Source: Noviherbaspirillum galbum (GTDB lineage Bacteria > Pseudomonadota > Gammaproteobacteria > Burkholderiales > Burkholderiaceae_D). Taken from it: a DNA stretch of 64,000 nt. How positions within the stretch are numbered: the stretch's first letter is position 1; each line of letters opens with the position of its first letter. The translations under genes were made by a program, and so were the position numbers. Location of the stretch: the NCBI RefSeq assembly GCF_010974945.1, contig NZ_JAAIVB010000034.1, forward strand, positions 1-64,000, read 5' to 3'. This document shows, one piece after another, positions 1-8,976 of the stretch. The notes under the pieces were generated by a model. The model was not told where the DNA came from. It was given only the letters and a program-made list of their open reading frames with translations, and made no database searches.

Positions 1-1367
1 ACGCCAGGCACGTTGGCCTGGCCGCCGAGCTTGCCTTCCGTACCCACTTCCCGCGCCACCCGCGTCACCTCCGATGCGAAGGAGTTGAGCTGGTCCACCA
101 TCACGTTGATGGTGTTTTTCAGCTCGAGAATTTCGCCCTTCACGTCCACCGTGATCTTCTTGGAGAGGTCGCCGTTCGCCACGGCCGTCGTCACGTCGGC
201 GATGTTACGCACCTGCGCCGTGAGGTTGCCTGCCATGGAATTCACCGAGTCGGTTAGATCCTTCCAGGTGCCCGCCACGCCGGGCACGTTGGCCTGGCCG
301 CCGAGCTTGCCTTCCGTACCCACTTCCCGCGCAACACGCGTCACTTCCGAGGCGAACGAGGACAACTGGTCCACCATCACGTTGATGGTGTCCTTCAGCT
401 CCAGGATCTCGCCCTTGACGTCCACCGTGATCTTCTTGGAAAGGTCGCCGCGCGCCACGGCGGTCGTCACTTCCGCGATGTTACGTACCTGGCCGGTAAG
501 GTTGGACGCCATGAAGTTCACGTTGTCGGTCAGGTCCTTCCACGTGCCGCCCACCCCGGGCACATAGGCTTGCCCGCCGAGCTTGCCTTCGGTACCCACC
601 TCGCGCGCCACCCGCGTCACTTCCGATGCGAAGGATCGAAGCTGATCCACCATGGTGTTGATGGTGTTCTTGAGCTCGAGAATCTCGCCCTTCACGTCCA
701 CGGTGATCTTCTTGGAAAGGTCGCCGTTAGCGACGGCGGTGGTCACGTCCGCGATGTTACGCACCTGCGCCGTGAGGTTGCCGGCCATGGAGTTCACCGA
801 GTCGGTGAGGTCTTTCCAGGTGCCCGCCACGCCTTTCACCTGGGCCTGGCCGCCGAGCTTGCCTTCGGTACCCACTTCACGCGCCACGCGCGTCACTTCC
901 GATGCGAACGAGGACAACTGGTCCACCATGGTGTTGGCGGTGGACGCGGCACGCAGGAACTGCCCCTTGAGTGGCCGTCCGTCGACTTCGAGCGCCATGG
1001 TCTGCGACAGGTCGCCCTTCGCCACCGCGCCGATCACGCGCGCCATCTCGGTGGTCGGACGAACCAGATCCTCGATCAGGGTGTTGACCGACTTGACGAT
1101 GGTGGCCCAGCCTCCGCCGAAGCTCGGGACCATCGCCCGCTGGGTGAGACGCCCTTCCCGGCCCACGACCCGGCTGACCTCGGTGATGCCCTTGGTCATC
1201 TCGTCGTTGATTTCCATGATGTCGTTGAGCGTGTCGGCGATCTTGCCGGCGAGGCCGGTCAGGTCGCTTGGCATGCGGGTCGAAAAGTCGCCTTTCTTCA
1301 AGGCGATGAGCACCTCAAGCAAACGTTTGGCGTCGAGTTCGTCCCTCAGCTCGGTACTGGTGTTCAT
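1..1367 (-). CDS. HAMP-repeat sensor protein (5' part, runs off the left edge)
   Basis: The frame is open from the ATG at 1367 to the window edge, giving about 455 residues of N-terminal sequence. An AAGGA ribosome site lies about 6 bases before the ATG. There is no signal peptide or membrane segment, so the protein looks cytoplasmic. After about 170 residues of diverged HAMP-like sequence come nearly identical 92-residue units, each containing [16 protein letters not shown] and [19 protein letters not shown]. The DNA repeats with an exact 276-bp period (starts near 15, 291, 567 and 843). This matches large soluble hybrid kinases with tandem HAMP domains, like fungal group III (Nik1-type) kinases; the kinase, receiver and Hpt parts would lie outside the window. 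It is transcribed after the REC-kinase gene at 1634-2995, 266 bases downstream of it, so the two may work together. HAMP identity is certain; the C-terminal domains are inferred. Confidence 0.9.
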   Translation of the reverse strand, partial: MNTSTELRDELDAKRLLEVLIALKKGDFSTRMPSDLTGLAGKIADTLNDIMEINDEMTKGITEVSRVVGREGRLTQRAMVPSFGGGWATIVKSVNTLIEDLVRPTTEMARVIGAVAKGDLSQTMALEVDGRPLKGQFLRAASTANTMVDQLSSFASEVTRVAREVGTEGKLGGQAQVKGVAGTWKDLTDSVNSMAGNLTAQVRNIADVTTAVANGDLSKKITVDVKGEILELKNTINTMVDQLRSFASEVTRVAREVGTEGKLGGQAYVPGVGGTWKDLTDNVNFMASNLTGQVRNIAEVTTAVARGDLSKKITVDVKGEILELKDTINVMVDQLSSFASEVTRVAREVGTEGKLGGQANVPGVAGTWKDLTDSVNSMAGNLTAQVRNIADVTTAVANGDLSKKITVDVKGEILELKNTINVMVDQLNSFASEVTRVAREVGTEGKLGGQANVPG

Positions 1368-1633
1368 CAGGTTTCCTTGTGTCGAATCGGTTGTAACGTG
1401 TGCGTTGCGCGGTGTCGCCGCCGATGTGCTGCCCAGCCTCGAGCGATGTGCTCGCGGCCGCGACGGCAAAGGGGGCTGACTTTATTTCTAGTTGGAAAAG
1501 AAAATTGATTTTGCGTGAAAGGCAGGGAGCAGGCAATTGCTTCGTTTTTCACCGGGACCCAAACCATGTTTGGATTTGATTTTTCTCAAACCTAGCGCAG
1601 GACGGAGCGCCACGGCGGGGTCGGCCGCGACAC

Positions 1634-2995
1634 TCATTTTCCTTGCTGGAGTTCCTTCTTGCGGCGCGTGGCCGGCCGCTTGAACTGTCCACCGACGAGA
1701 GGTGGCGTTGTGCCCTTCGCCGCCCGGCGCTCTGACGCGACGTGAATGGGCGCCATCAGGCGTTCGAAGGCCTTGATTCCGTCGGGACCGACCGGGCTGT
1801 CCTCGAGCGGGATCCGGACGTTGACGGAAGTGCCCTTTTCCTGCTCGGTCTCGATGTCGAGCTCGCCGCCGAGGGTCGCCACCCTTTCCTTGATGCCCAC
1901 GAGGCCGAAGGAATTCGACTTGCGCCGGCAATTCGGATAGATGCCGACGCCGTTGTCGGCCACCCGCATGTGCAGTTCGGATTCGGTCCGCACCACCTCG
2001 ATGGTGGTCTTGGTGGCGCGCGCATGCCTGAACACGTTGTTGAGCGACTCCTGCAGGATCCGGAACAGCGCGGTGGCGCGGTTGTCGTCGACGACGATTT
2101 CCTCGTCGGACATGACGAGGTCGCAGGTGATGCCGGTGCGGCGCTGGAACTCCTTCACCTGCCATTCGATGGCGGCGTTGAGGCCGAGGTCCAGCACCGT
2201 CGGCCGCAGGTTGTTGATAATGGCCCGCATGGCCTTCATGGTCGAGTCGATGTGGTCGAGCACGCCGTTGATCTTGCTGTTGAGCTTCGGATGGCTGCCG
2301 GTGCGCGCATGCAGCATCGCGATGTCGATGCGCAGGGCAAGCAGGTTTTGTCCGAGTTCGTCATGGATCTCGCGGGCGATGCGCTTGCGCTCGTCTTCCT
2401 TGATGCGTTCCTGGTAGCTCGCGAGCTGGCGCAATTCTTCCTGCGACTGGCGCAGCGCCTGCTCCGCCTGCTTGCGCTCCTGGATGTGCTGCAGGTCCAG
2501 CTTGCGCTGGGCGGTCAGGTCGATGTTGAGCTGCTCGAGCTCCTGTTTCTGGTGCTGCAGCTGCAGGTTCTTCTTGGCCAGCTCGACGAACACGGCGACC
2601 TTGGTCTGCAGGATCTGGGGAATGATGGGGGTGAACAGGTAGTCCACCGCGCCCTTCTGGTAACCCTTGAGCCGGTGGATCTCGTCGGCGTAGTGGGCGG
2701 TGACGAAGATGATGGGGACGGAAGCCGACCGAGGATGGGAGTGAATCGCCTCCGCGGTTTCGAAGCCGTCCATGCTCGGCATGCTGACGTCGAGCAGGAT
2801 CACCGCGAAGTCGTGCTTCAGCACATGGCGCAGGGCCTCCTCGCCCGAACGCGCCGTGATGACCTGGTAGTCACTCTGGTGCGTGAGCAGGGTCGACAAG
2901 GCCAGTAGGCTTGCCGAGTCGTCATTGACCAACAAGACTTTCGGAATAAACACGCGTGCAACGGCCCAAGAAAAACGAAGGCGGCCCGACGTCAT
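1634..2995 (-). CDS. Response regulator receiver-histidine kinase fusion (NarX-type HisKA_3)
   Basis: A 453-residue soluble signalling protein. An N-terminal receiver domain (about 18-135) has the acidic pair NDD and phospho-acceptor Asp69 in LLDVSMPSMDG. A coiled coil follows (about 138-205), then a HisKA_3 dimerisation domain with His211 in AREIHDELGQNL, and a C-terminal HATPase with LQESLNNVFRHA and ADNGVGI. It would phosphorylate a LuxR-type regulator that is not seen here. The receiver lacks the usual Lys-Pro: the position reads DYLFTPI. The ATG at 2995 is preferred because GAGG sits 9 bases upstream; a GTG at 3019 and a GTG at 2953 in the same frame are alternatives. It lies upstream of the HAMP sensor on the same strand. 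Confidence 0.88.
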   Translation of the reverse strand: MTSGRLRFSWAVARVFIPKVLLVNDDSASLLALSTLLTHQSDYQVITARSGEEALRHVLKHDFAVILLDVSMPSMDGFETAEAIHSHPRSASVPIIFVTAHYADEIHRLKGYQKGAVDYLFTPIIPQILQTKVAVFVELAKKNLQLQHQKQELEQLNIDLTAQRKLDLQHIQERKQAEQALRQSQEELRQLASYQERIKEDERKRIAREIHDELGQNLLALRIDIAMLHARTGSHPKLNSKINGVLDHIDSTMKAMRAIINNLRPTVLDLGLNAAIEWQVKEFQRRTGITCDLVMSDEEIVVDDNRATALFRILQESLNNVFRHARATKTTIEVVRTESELHMRVADNGVGIYPNCRRKSNSFGLVGIKERVATLGGELDIETEQEKGTSVNVRIPLEDSPVGPDGIKAFERLMAPIHVASERRAAKGTTPPLVGGQFKRPATRRKKELQQGK

Positions 2996-3284
2996 CAGGC
3001 AGCGCCTCGCTGAAGGCACCGCCCTTGACCATGAGACCGCCTGCCGGTGGTGGAGCGACTTGCCGTATCGGGCGCGGCAGGAAGGCGCGTCGTTGACGCG
3101 CGCAGCCTGGGCGCACCAGCACTGGCAAGAATGTCAAATGTGTCGACGGAACTTTAGCACAGTTCAAAACCGGCGTAGGTGGGGATAATGCGGCGGCTTG
3201 TTTTAAAGCAAGAGCGATGCATTCTTTGTGGCAGGAGTGCAGACGCCCCCTTGCGCTCTTGTAAAAACCAGTATTCGTGGAAAG
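2996..3284. other. Intergenic region upstream of the REC-kinase
   Basis: This interval should hold the promoter of the minus-strand REC-kinase. I see no convincing -35/-10 pair and no conserved coding sequence. Open frames here look like random frames in GC-rich DNA. Confidence 0.4.
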
Positions 3285-3331
3285 AAAATCGCCGGCAGGA
3301 ACCCATTAAAGGATTCCCTGCCGGCGATTTT
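3285..3331 (-). terminator. Rho-independent terminator after the PBP7-like gene
   Basis: AAAATCGCCGGCAGG (3285-3299) pairs perfectly with CCTGCCGGCGATTTT (3317-3331), a 15-bp stem with a 17-base loop. Read on the minus strand it ends in TTTTCTTT, about 50 bases after the stop codon at 3379. It is flanked by A/T runs on both sides, so it could also act on the plus strand. Confidence 0.85.
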
Positions 3332-3378
3332 ATTGCCTTGCATCAACTTTCAGCAAGCGATGCACTGCGATGAACGGA

Positions 3379-4449
3379 TCAACCCTGGCGGGCCGTGGCC
3401 TGCACCAGATTTTGCGGACGACTGGTTTCCAGCCACTTGCGTACCCGGCCCGCATCGGCAAGACGGGAATCCTTGCCCTTGGAATCGAGGAAGACCATGA
3501 CGACCGGGCGGTTATCGATGCGGGTATGCATCAGCAGGCAACGACCGGCTTCGGTGATGTAACCCGTCTTTTGGAGATCGATGTCCCAGTTGGAATTCAT
3601 GACCAGCCGGTTGGAATTCATGTAGTTGATCGTGTAGCGTCCCGCGCTGACGGCATATTTGTCGTCGGTGGAGTATTCGCGGATGAGCGCATGCTGGTGG
3701 GCAACCGCCACCAGCTTGGCGAGATCGCGGGCGCTGGCGGTGTTCTGGCTGGACAGGCCGGTGGAATCGACATAGTGCGTGTCGTTCATGCCGAGCGCCT
3801 TGGCCTTGGCATTCATTGCCGCGACGAACGCCGGAAGACCGCCGGGGTAATGGCGGCCCAGCGCCGACGCTGCGCGGTTTTCGGAACTCATGAGCGCGAT
3901 GTGCAGCATGTCCGTGCGTGACATGGTGGAACCGACGCGCAGGCGCGAACTGCTGAATTTTTCGCGGTCGACGTCGGCATCGCTGACTTCAAGCACTTCA
4001 TCCATGTTTTGCTTGCCTTCCAGCACAATGAGCGCCGTCATCAACTTGGTCAGGGAAGCGATGGGCAGCGGGACGCTGGCATTCTTTTCGTAAAGCACCT
4101 GGGACGTCTGGGCATCGACCACGATCGCGGCATTCGACCTGAGGGCGAGCGGGTCGCGGGTGGCATTGAGCCCGGCGAGGTCGCCGGCGGTGTAGACCGG
4201 GGCGGCCGCGGGTGCGGGCGCGTAGGAGGCGCGGTGCATGCCGGCCTTCTGCACGAGGCTGGCGCGGGCGACGGGAACGGCAGCATGGCTGGCAAGGTGA
4301 TGCCTGCCATGCTGGCGATGATGGACTTTTTGCTGTGCGGCCTTGACCGGCTTCTTGCGGGTCTTGTGCGCGGTGCTGGCAGTCGCGGCGGGCGCGGCGA
4401 CTGCAAGAATGACGAAAGAAACGAGTATTCCCAGCGCGGATTTGGACAT
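3379..4449 (-). CDS. pbpG: D-alanyl-D-alanine endopeptidase, peptidase S11 family (PBP7-like)
   Basis: A 356-residue exported peptidoglycan hydrolase that would cleave D-Ala-mDAP cross-links in the periplasm. It begins with a signal peptide (ILVSFVILAVAAPAATA), followed by a Lys/His/Arg/Ala-rich linker of about 90 residues. The catalytic domain shows the three penicillin-binding motifs in order: SLTK (SxxK), SSEN (SxN) and KTG in LQKTGYI. The ATG at 4449 is chosen over the GTG at 4455 because AGGGAG lies 7 bases before it. A TATAAT -10 box sits about 30 bases upstream and a strong terminator lies downstream, so the gene is probably monocistronic. The basic linker is longer than in E. coli PBP7. 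Confidence 0.9.
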   Translation of the reverse strand: MSKSALGILVSFVILAVAAPAATASTAHKTRKKPVKAAQQKVHHRQHGRHHLASHAAVPVARASLVQKAGMHRASYAPAPAAAPVYTAGDLAGLNATRDPLALRSNAAIVVDAQTSQVLYEKNASVPLPIASLTKLMTALIVLEGKQNMDEVLEVSDADVDREKFSSSRLRVGSTMSRTDMLHIALMSSENRAASALGRHYPGGLPAFVAAMNAKAKALGMNDTHYVDSTGLSSQNTASARDLAKLVAVAHQHALIREYSTDDKYAVSAGRYTINYMNSNRLVMNSNWDIDLQKTGYITEAGRCLLMHTRIDNRPVVMVFLDSKGKDSRLADAGRVRKWLETSRPQNLVQATARQG

Positions 4450-4478
4450 CTGCACTCTCCCTGATCTTGCAAGCGGAC

Positions 4479-4484
4479 ATTATA
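4479..4484 (-). promoter_or_regulatory. -10 box for the PBP7-like gene
   Basis: On the minus strand the sequence reads TATAAT, 29 bases before the ATG at 4449. The -35 region is poor, so this is a -10-dominated or activated promoter. The call rests on the perfect hexamer and its position. Confidence 0.5.
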
Positions 4485-4620
4485 TCTTGCAGTGTAGCAA
4501 AATAGTGAAAATCAGCAAGAAAATGAAGAGCTTAGCACGGGGAATTAAACAAGTTTCTGATTTTTAATTGATTCCTCGCAAATGTCCTTTATCGAGGGAA
4601 AATGCCGGGCCGGCCGGTCC

Positions 4621-5694
4621 TTACAAGGCGTCCGCGATCGCCTTGCCGAGATCCTGGGTGCTGGCCTTTCCGCCCATGTCCGGCGTGAGGGGCGCGTGCC
4701 CGGGTCCGGCGGCCAGCACCTTCTCGATCGCCGCCAGCACCGCCGCGCCGGCTTCGGCGTAGCCGAGGTGCTCGAGCATCATCGCGCCGCACCAGATCTG
4801 GCCGATCGGATTGGCGATTCCCTTGCCCGCGATGTCCGGCGCCGAGCCGTGCACCGGCTCGAACAGCGAAGGGTAAAGTCGCTCGGGGTTGATGTTGGCC
4901 GATGGCGCAATGGCGATGGTGCCGGTGCAGGCCGGCCCGAGGTCGGACAGGATGTCGCCGAAGAGGTTGGATGCCACCACCACGTCGAAGCGGTCGGGAT
5001 GGCGCACGAAATGCGCCGTCAGGATGTCGATGTGGAATTTGTCCCAGTGCACGTCGGGATAGGACTTCGCCATGGCTTCCACGCGTTCGTCCCAGTAAGG
5101 CATGGTGATCGAGATGCCGTTCGACTTGGTGGCGGACGTCAGGTGCTTCTTCGGCCGGCGCTGCGCCAGGTCGAAGGCGAATTTCAGGATGCGGTCCACG
5201 CCCTTGCGGGAAAACACGCTTTCCTGGAACACGATCTCCCGCTCGGTGCCCTCGTACATCCGCCCCCCGACCGAGGAGTACTCGCCTTCCGTGTTTTCGC
5301 GCACCACGTAGAAATCGATGTCGCCCGGCTTGCGGTTGGCGAGCGGCGACGGCACGCCGGGCATCAGCCGGCACGGACGCAGATTCACGTACTGGTCGAA
5401 CTCGCGCCGGAACTTCAGCAGCGACCCCCAGAGCGACACATGGTCGGGCACCGTATCCGGCCAGCCGACCGCGCCGAAGAAGATGGCGTCGTGCCCGCCG
5501 ATCCGGTCCTTCCAGTCGTCGGGCATCATCTGGCCGTGTTTGGCGTAATAGTCGCAGGAAGCGAAATCGAATTCGTCGAAGCGCAGGTCGATGCCGAACT
5601 TGCGCGCGGCGGCATCCAGCGCGCGCAGGCCTTCGGGAACGACTTCCTTGCCGATGCCGTCTCCGGCGATCACGGCGATGCGATGTTGGGTCAT
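4621..5694 (-). CDS. Tartrate dehydrogenase/decarboxylase-like NAD-dependent enzyme (isocitrate/isopropylmalate dehydrogenase family)
   Basis: A 357-residue cytoplasmic enzyme of the beta-decarboxylating dehydrogenase family. The N-terminus [19 protein letters not shown] is the family start. [13 protein letters not shown] and [15 protein letters not shown] are typical of TtuC-type tartrate/D-malate dehydrogenases. The metal and substrate residues appear in [14 protein letters not shown], and the cofactor region contains [20 protein letters not shown] longer open frame reaches 6003, but that part overlaps the nitroreductase gene and is a shadow; the ATG at 5694 has AAAGGA upstream. It is the last gene of the five-gene run starting at 8676. 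The actual substrate (tartrate, D-malate or other) cannot be told from sequence. Confidence 0.85.
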   Translation of the reverse strand: MTQHRIAVIAGDGIGKEVVPEGLRALDAAARKFGIDLRFDEFDFASCDYYAKHGQMMPDDWKDRIGGHDAIFFGAVGWPDTVPDHVSLWGSLLKFRREFDQYVNLRPCRLMPGVPSPLANRKPGDIDFYVVRENTEGEYSSVGGRMYEGTEREIVFQESVFSRKGVDRILKFAFDLAQRRPKKHLTSATKSNGISITMPYWDERVEAMAKSYPDVHWDKFHIDILTAHFVRHPDRFDVVVASNLFGDILSDLGPACTGTIAIAPSANINPERLYPSLFEPVHGSAPDIAGKGIANPIGQIWCGAMMLEHLGYAEAGAAVLAAIEKVLAAGPGHAPLTPDMGGKASTQDLGKAIADAL

Positions 5695-5707
5695 GTTGCT
5701 TTTCCTT

Positions 5708-6403
5708 TCAATCGACGAAGCGGGTGAACGTGGAGACAGGCTCCCGTTCCGTGACAAGCGAGTTCTCGATGCGCGCGGGATCGGCATAGCCGAGCGACAT
5801 GCCGCACACGACCATTTCGTTTTCCGGCAGGCCGAGCACGCCGCCGATGATCTTGTGGAACTGGGTGAATGCCGCCTGGGGGCAGGTATCGAGTCCGCGG
5901 CCGCGCGCCGCGACCATGATGTTCTGCAGGAACATGCCGTAGTCCAGCCACGACCCCTGCTCCATGATGCGGTCGATGGTGAAGATGAAGCCGACTGGCG
6001 CATCGAAGAAAAGATAGTTGCGGCCGTGCTGGGCGTGCATGCCGGTCTTGTTGTCGCGGGTCAGCCCGAGCAGCGAATACAGATCCCAGCCGACCTTGCG
6101 GCGGCGGTCGATGTAGGGCGCCACCCATTCGCGCGGATAGTAGGCGTACTCTTCGGCGTGCTCCTTCGCCAGGGCGGGATCGTTGTGCGCGCGCATGACC
6201 TCGGCGGAAAGCTTTTCCTTGGTGGCGCCGGTCAGCACGTAGACCTTCCACGGCTGGGTATTGGTGCCCGAGGGCGCGCGCGATGCCACGCTCAGGATGG
6301 CCTCGATGTCCTCGCGCGCCACCCGCGTCTCGAGGAAGGCGCGGATGGAGCGGCGGGAGGTGATTGCCTCGTCGACGAGGCGCTGCTGTTCGGTCTGTAT
6401 CAT
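5708..6403 (-). CDS. Nitroreductase family FMN-dependent oxidoreductase
   Basis: A 231-residue flavoprotein. The N-terminal AITSRRSIRAFL and ASRAPSGTNTQPWKVYV are the FMN-binding signature of the NfsB/FRase family, and CGMSLGYAD near the C-terminus is also typical. It would reduce nitro-aromatics or quinones using NAD(P)H; the natural substrate is unknown. Its start overlaps the stop of the thioesterase gene by four bases (6400-6403), and the dehydrogenase follows 13 bases downstream, which suggests translational coupling in one transcript. Confidence 0.88.
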   Translation of the reverse strand: MIQTEQQRLVDEAITSRRSIRAFLETRVAREDIEAILSVASRAPSGTNTQPWKVYVLTGATKEKLSAEVMRAHNDPALAKEHAEEYAYYPREWVAPYIDRRRKVGWDLYSLLGLTRDNKTGMHAQHGRNYLFFDAPVGFIFTIDRIMEQGSWLDYGMFLQNIMVAARGRGLDTCPQAAFTQFHKIIGGVLGLPENEMVVCGMSLGYADPARIENSLVTEREPVSTFTRFVD

Positions 6404-6840
6404 GGTGCGGTAACCTCGATGCGTTGAAGGAGTTGGCGCATGGCGTCCGGTATCGCCGCCGGCCGGCGGGTCTCGCGGTCGACATACACGTGCACGAAAT
6501 GCCCCTGGGCCGCGGCGCTTTGCTCATCGCCCCGGAAGATGCCGACCTCGTAGCGCACGCTGGACTTGCCCAGCTTGGACACGCGGATGCCGGCACTCAC
6601 CTGGTCGGGAAAGGCCACCGGGGCAAAGTAATTGCACTGGGTCTCGATGACCAGCCCGATCACCGGGCTGCGCTCGATCTCGAGCGCGCCATTGACGATC
6701 AGGAACTGGTTCACCGCGGTGTCGAACCAGCTATAGTAGACCACGTTGTTCACGTGGCCGTAGGCATCGTTGTCCATCCACCGGGTGGTGATGGGATGAA
6801 AATGCTTGTAGTCGCTTCGTGTTCCGGCTTCCGGTCGCAT
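6400..6840 (-). CDS. Acyl-CoA thioesterase, 4-hydroxybenzoyl-CoA thioesterase (hotdog) family
   Basis: A 146-residue single hotdog-fold protein. TTRWMDNDAYGHVNNVVYYSWFD carries the catalytic Asp of the 4HBT motif (positions about 19-41), followed by the usual IETQCNYFAPVAFPD strand. It would hydrolyse acyl-CoA thioesters in the cytoplasm. It sits between the EamA transporter (13-base gap) and the nitroreductase (four-base overlap) in the same run. Chain-length preference cannot be predicted. Confidence 0.88.
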   Translation of the reverse strand: MRPEAGTRSDYKHFHPITTRWMDNDAYGHVNNVVYYSWFDTAVNQFLIVNGALEIERSPVIGLVIETQCNYFAPVAFPDQVSAGIRVSKLGKSSVRYEVGIFRGDEQSAAAQGHFVHVYVDRETRRPAAIPDAMRQLLQRIEVTAP

Positions 6841-6853
6841 GAGTTTCTTTCTT

Positions 6854-7771
6854 TCATTTCCTGGAGATGACGAGCGCCACTCCGATCACGGCCAACAGCA
6901 TGCCGGCGATGCCGGTCATGCTGAACGCCTCCCCGAACATGACCCACGCCATCACCGCGGTGGTCGGCGGGGTCAGATACATCAGGCTCGATATGCGCGT
7001 CGCGGCGCTCGTGCGGATCAGCGCGAACAGCAGGAAGATCGCGCCGATCGACAAGGCGAGGATGGACCACAGCAAGGAGCCGATGAACTGCGGCGTCCAA
7101 TGCACCCGGTCCAGCGACGGCGTCAATCCCTCCGTCGCCACGGCGAAGGGAAGCACCACCAGGATCGACGCCACGAACTGGATCAGCGTGCCGGTGCGCA
7201 GGTCGAAGCTCGCGCAATAGCGCTTCTGGTAAAGCGTTCCGGCAGTGATCGACAGCAGGGCAAGCACGCACAGCGTCAGGCTTTGCCATGACAGGCCGAT
7301 CAGCGACATCTTGTTCGCCACCACCAGGCCGACGCCACCGATGCCGAACGCCAGGCCCAGCCATTGGCGGCCGCTCACGCGCTCGCCCACCAGCGGGGCG
7401 GCGAATGCCGTCAGGATGGGCTGCATGCCGACGATCAGGGCGGAAAGCCCGGCCGGCATGCCCATCTTGATCGCGCACCAGACGCCGGCCAGATAGCCTG
7501 CCTGTACCAGGATGCCCGCCACCGCGACGTGATGGATGCGCCCCGTCGGCCAGGGCGCGCGCATCAGCACCACCAGGGGCAACAGGATGACAACCACCCC
7601 GGCGAAACGCAGCAGCAGGAAGGTCAGCGCCGGCGAGTAAGGCAGGCCGTACTTGGCAACGATGAAGCCGGTGCTCCAGATGAGCACGAACAGCAAGGGC
7701 ATGGCGGCCAGCCATGCGCTCGCGGCGGCGGATGGACGGGAAGTCGGGACGTCGTTGGAGGCAATCTTCAT
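6854..7771 (-). CDS. EamA/DMT-family inner-membrane exporter
   Basis: A 305-residue integral membrane protein with about ten hydrophobic helices arranged as two EamA repeats. The first begins at MPLLFVLIWSTGFIVAKYGLP and the second around LALLSITAGTLYQKRY. ERVSGRQWLGLAFGIGGVGLV between them is characteristic of the drug/metabolite transporter superfamily. It probably exports a small metabolite. The start overlaps the stop of the HDAC-family gene by four bases (7768-7771), so the two are co-translated. Confidence 0.88.
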   Translation of the reverse strand: MKIASNDVPTSRPSAAASAWLAAMPLLFVLIWSTGFIVAKYGLPYSPALTFLLLRFAGVVVILLPLVVLMRAPWPTGRIHHVAVAGILVQAGYLAGVWCAIKMGMPAGLSALIVGMQPILTAFAAPLVGERVSGRQWLGLAFGIGGVGLVVANKMSLIGLSWQSLTLCVLALLSITAGTLYQKRYCASFDLRTGTLIQFVASILVVLPFAVATEGLTPSLDRVHWTPQFIGSLLWSILALSIGAIFLLFALIRTSAATRISSLMYLTPPTTAVMAWVMFGEAFSMTGIAGMLLAVIGVALVISRK

Positions 7772-8676
7772 GCGGCGATCGGGATGCGGGTGTATCGGGA
7801 AAGGATGCCGATAGTCTGGACATGCACCGCCACGGTGTCTTGGATGTTCTTGCCATATCCGCCGGCCATGGCCGCCGCCACAGGGATGCCGCGCTCGCGC
7901 GCCCGGGACATCACCAGGTGATCGCGGCGCCCGAGGCCGTCGAGGGTCAGCTTCAGGCGGCCGAGCCGGTCGCCTTCGTGCGGATCGGCGCCGGCAAGGA
8001 AGATGATCAGGCCGGGATCGAAACGCCTGAACATCCGGTCGAGCGCATCGTCCAGCGCGGACAGGTAATCGGCATCGCCCGTGCCGTCGGGCAGGGCGAC
8101 GTCGAGGTCGCTGGCTTCCTTCCGAAACGGATAGTTGTGCTCGCCATGCAGGGACAGGGTGAATACCGAATCGTCGTTGCCGAGGATGGCGGCCGTGCCA
8201 TTCCCCTGGTGGACGTCGAGGTCGACGATCGCGACCTTGTCCACCCGACGCTCGGCCTGCATCAGGCGCGCGGCGATCGCGGCGTCGTTGAACACGCAGA
8301 ATCCTTCGCCGTGGTCGGCATACGCATGATGGGTGCCGCCGGCGAGATTGGCCGCCACGCCATCGGTCATTGCCGCCCTGCAGGCTTCGATGGTGGCGCC
8401 GGCCGAGCGCCGCGAACGCTCCACCATCTGCGGCGACCAGGGAAAGCCGATGGTGCGCTGCTCCAGCGGCGACAGTTCGCCCTTGGAGACCCTCGCTATA
8501 TAAAGAGGGTGATGCGCCAGGGCAAGCACCCCATCGGTGGCAGGCGAGGCCTCGTGGAAGGTAACGTTCGGATTGCTGGCACGGATGCCTTCCCTCAGCA
8601 ACCGGTATTTCTGCATGGGAAAACGGTGACCCGCCGGCAGGGGCAGCACGAAGTGGTCGCTGTAGAAGGCTTTCAA
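7768..8676 (-). CDS. Histone-deacetylase-family (acetoin utilization/acetylpolyamine amidohydrolase type) protein
   Basis: A zinc amidohydrolase of 302 residues when started at a TTG giving LKAFYSDHFVLPLPAGHRFP, which aligns with the normal N-terminus of the family. The zinc and catalytic motifs are present: GGTHHAYADHGEGFCVFND with the paired histidines, and VDLDVHQGNGTA with the Asp-His ligands. The frame stays open to 8823, but those extra 49 residues do not resemble the family. Substrates could be acetyl-lysine, acetylpolyamines or another N-acyl compound. It heads the run of five minus-strand genes down to 4621. The TTG start is an inference. Confidence 0.8.
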   Translation of the reverse strand: MKAFYSDHFVLPLPAGHRFPMQKYRLLREGIRASNPNVTFHEASPATDGVLALAHHPLYIARVSKGELSPLEQRTIGFPWSPQMVERSRRSAGATIEACRAAMTDGVAANLAGGTHHAYADHGEGFCVFNDAAIAARLMQAERRVDKVAIVDLDVHQGNGTAAILGNDDSVFTLSLHGEHNYPFRKEASDLDVALPDGTGDADYLSALDDALDRMFRRFDPGLIIFLAGADPHEGDRLGRLKLTLDGLGRRDHLVMSRARERGIPVAAAMAGGYGKNIQDTVAVHVQTIGILSRYTRIPIAA

Positions 8677-8869
8677 GGCAATGCCTATCTGGGCAAGGAG
8701 TTCGAAGGTGTCGTGGAGCAGCCAGGAGGGAACAAGTTTAGCATGCGAACGAACGTGCGATTCGGCGCCGCCCATGGACGATCCGCTGAGGAGCGCCATA
8801 GAGTTCATCATTCCCGGCGTCAACTATGAAGGCAATAGAAAACTTTTTGGTGCAGAGCACAAAAAATTG

Positions 8870-8897
8870 TTGACATCACATCCGCCATCATTAAAAT
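8870..8897 (+). promoter_or_regulatory. Sigma-70 promoter of the phasin gene
   Basis: TTGACA (8870-8875), a 16-base spacer, then TAAAAT (8892-8897). This is close to consensus and about 80 bases before the phasin ATG, matching the high expression expected of a granule coat protein. Confidence 0.75.
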
Positions 8898-8976
8898 ACG
8901 CTTTGTTGCGACGCACAATATCCATTTGAGGCATCGCCAAGACCAAAAGTTTTTTCAATTCTCTCAAGGAGCCGTC

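Noticed and set aside
13-1508. Long plus-strand open frames across the HAMP region
   Set aside because: They are antisense to the repetitive HAMP coding sequence, carry the same 276-bp repeat and show no protein family.
1742-2908. 388-residue plus-strand frame with many His, Asp and Val
   Set aside because: Antisense shadow of the REC-kinase; composition typical of reverse-strand GC-rich frames.
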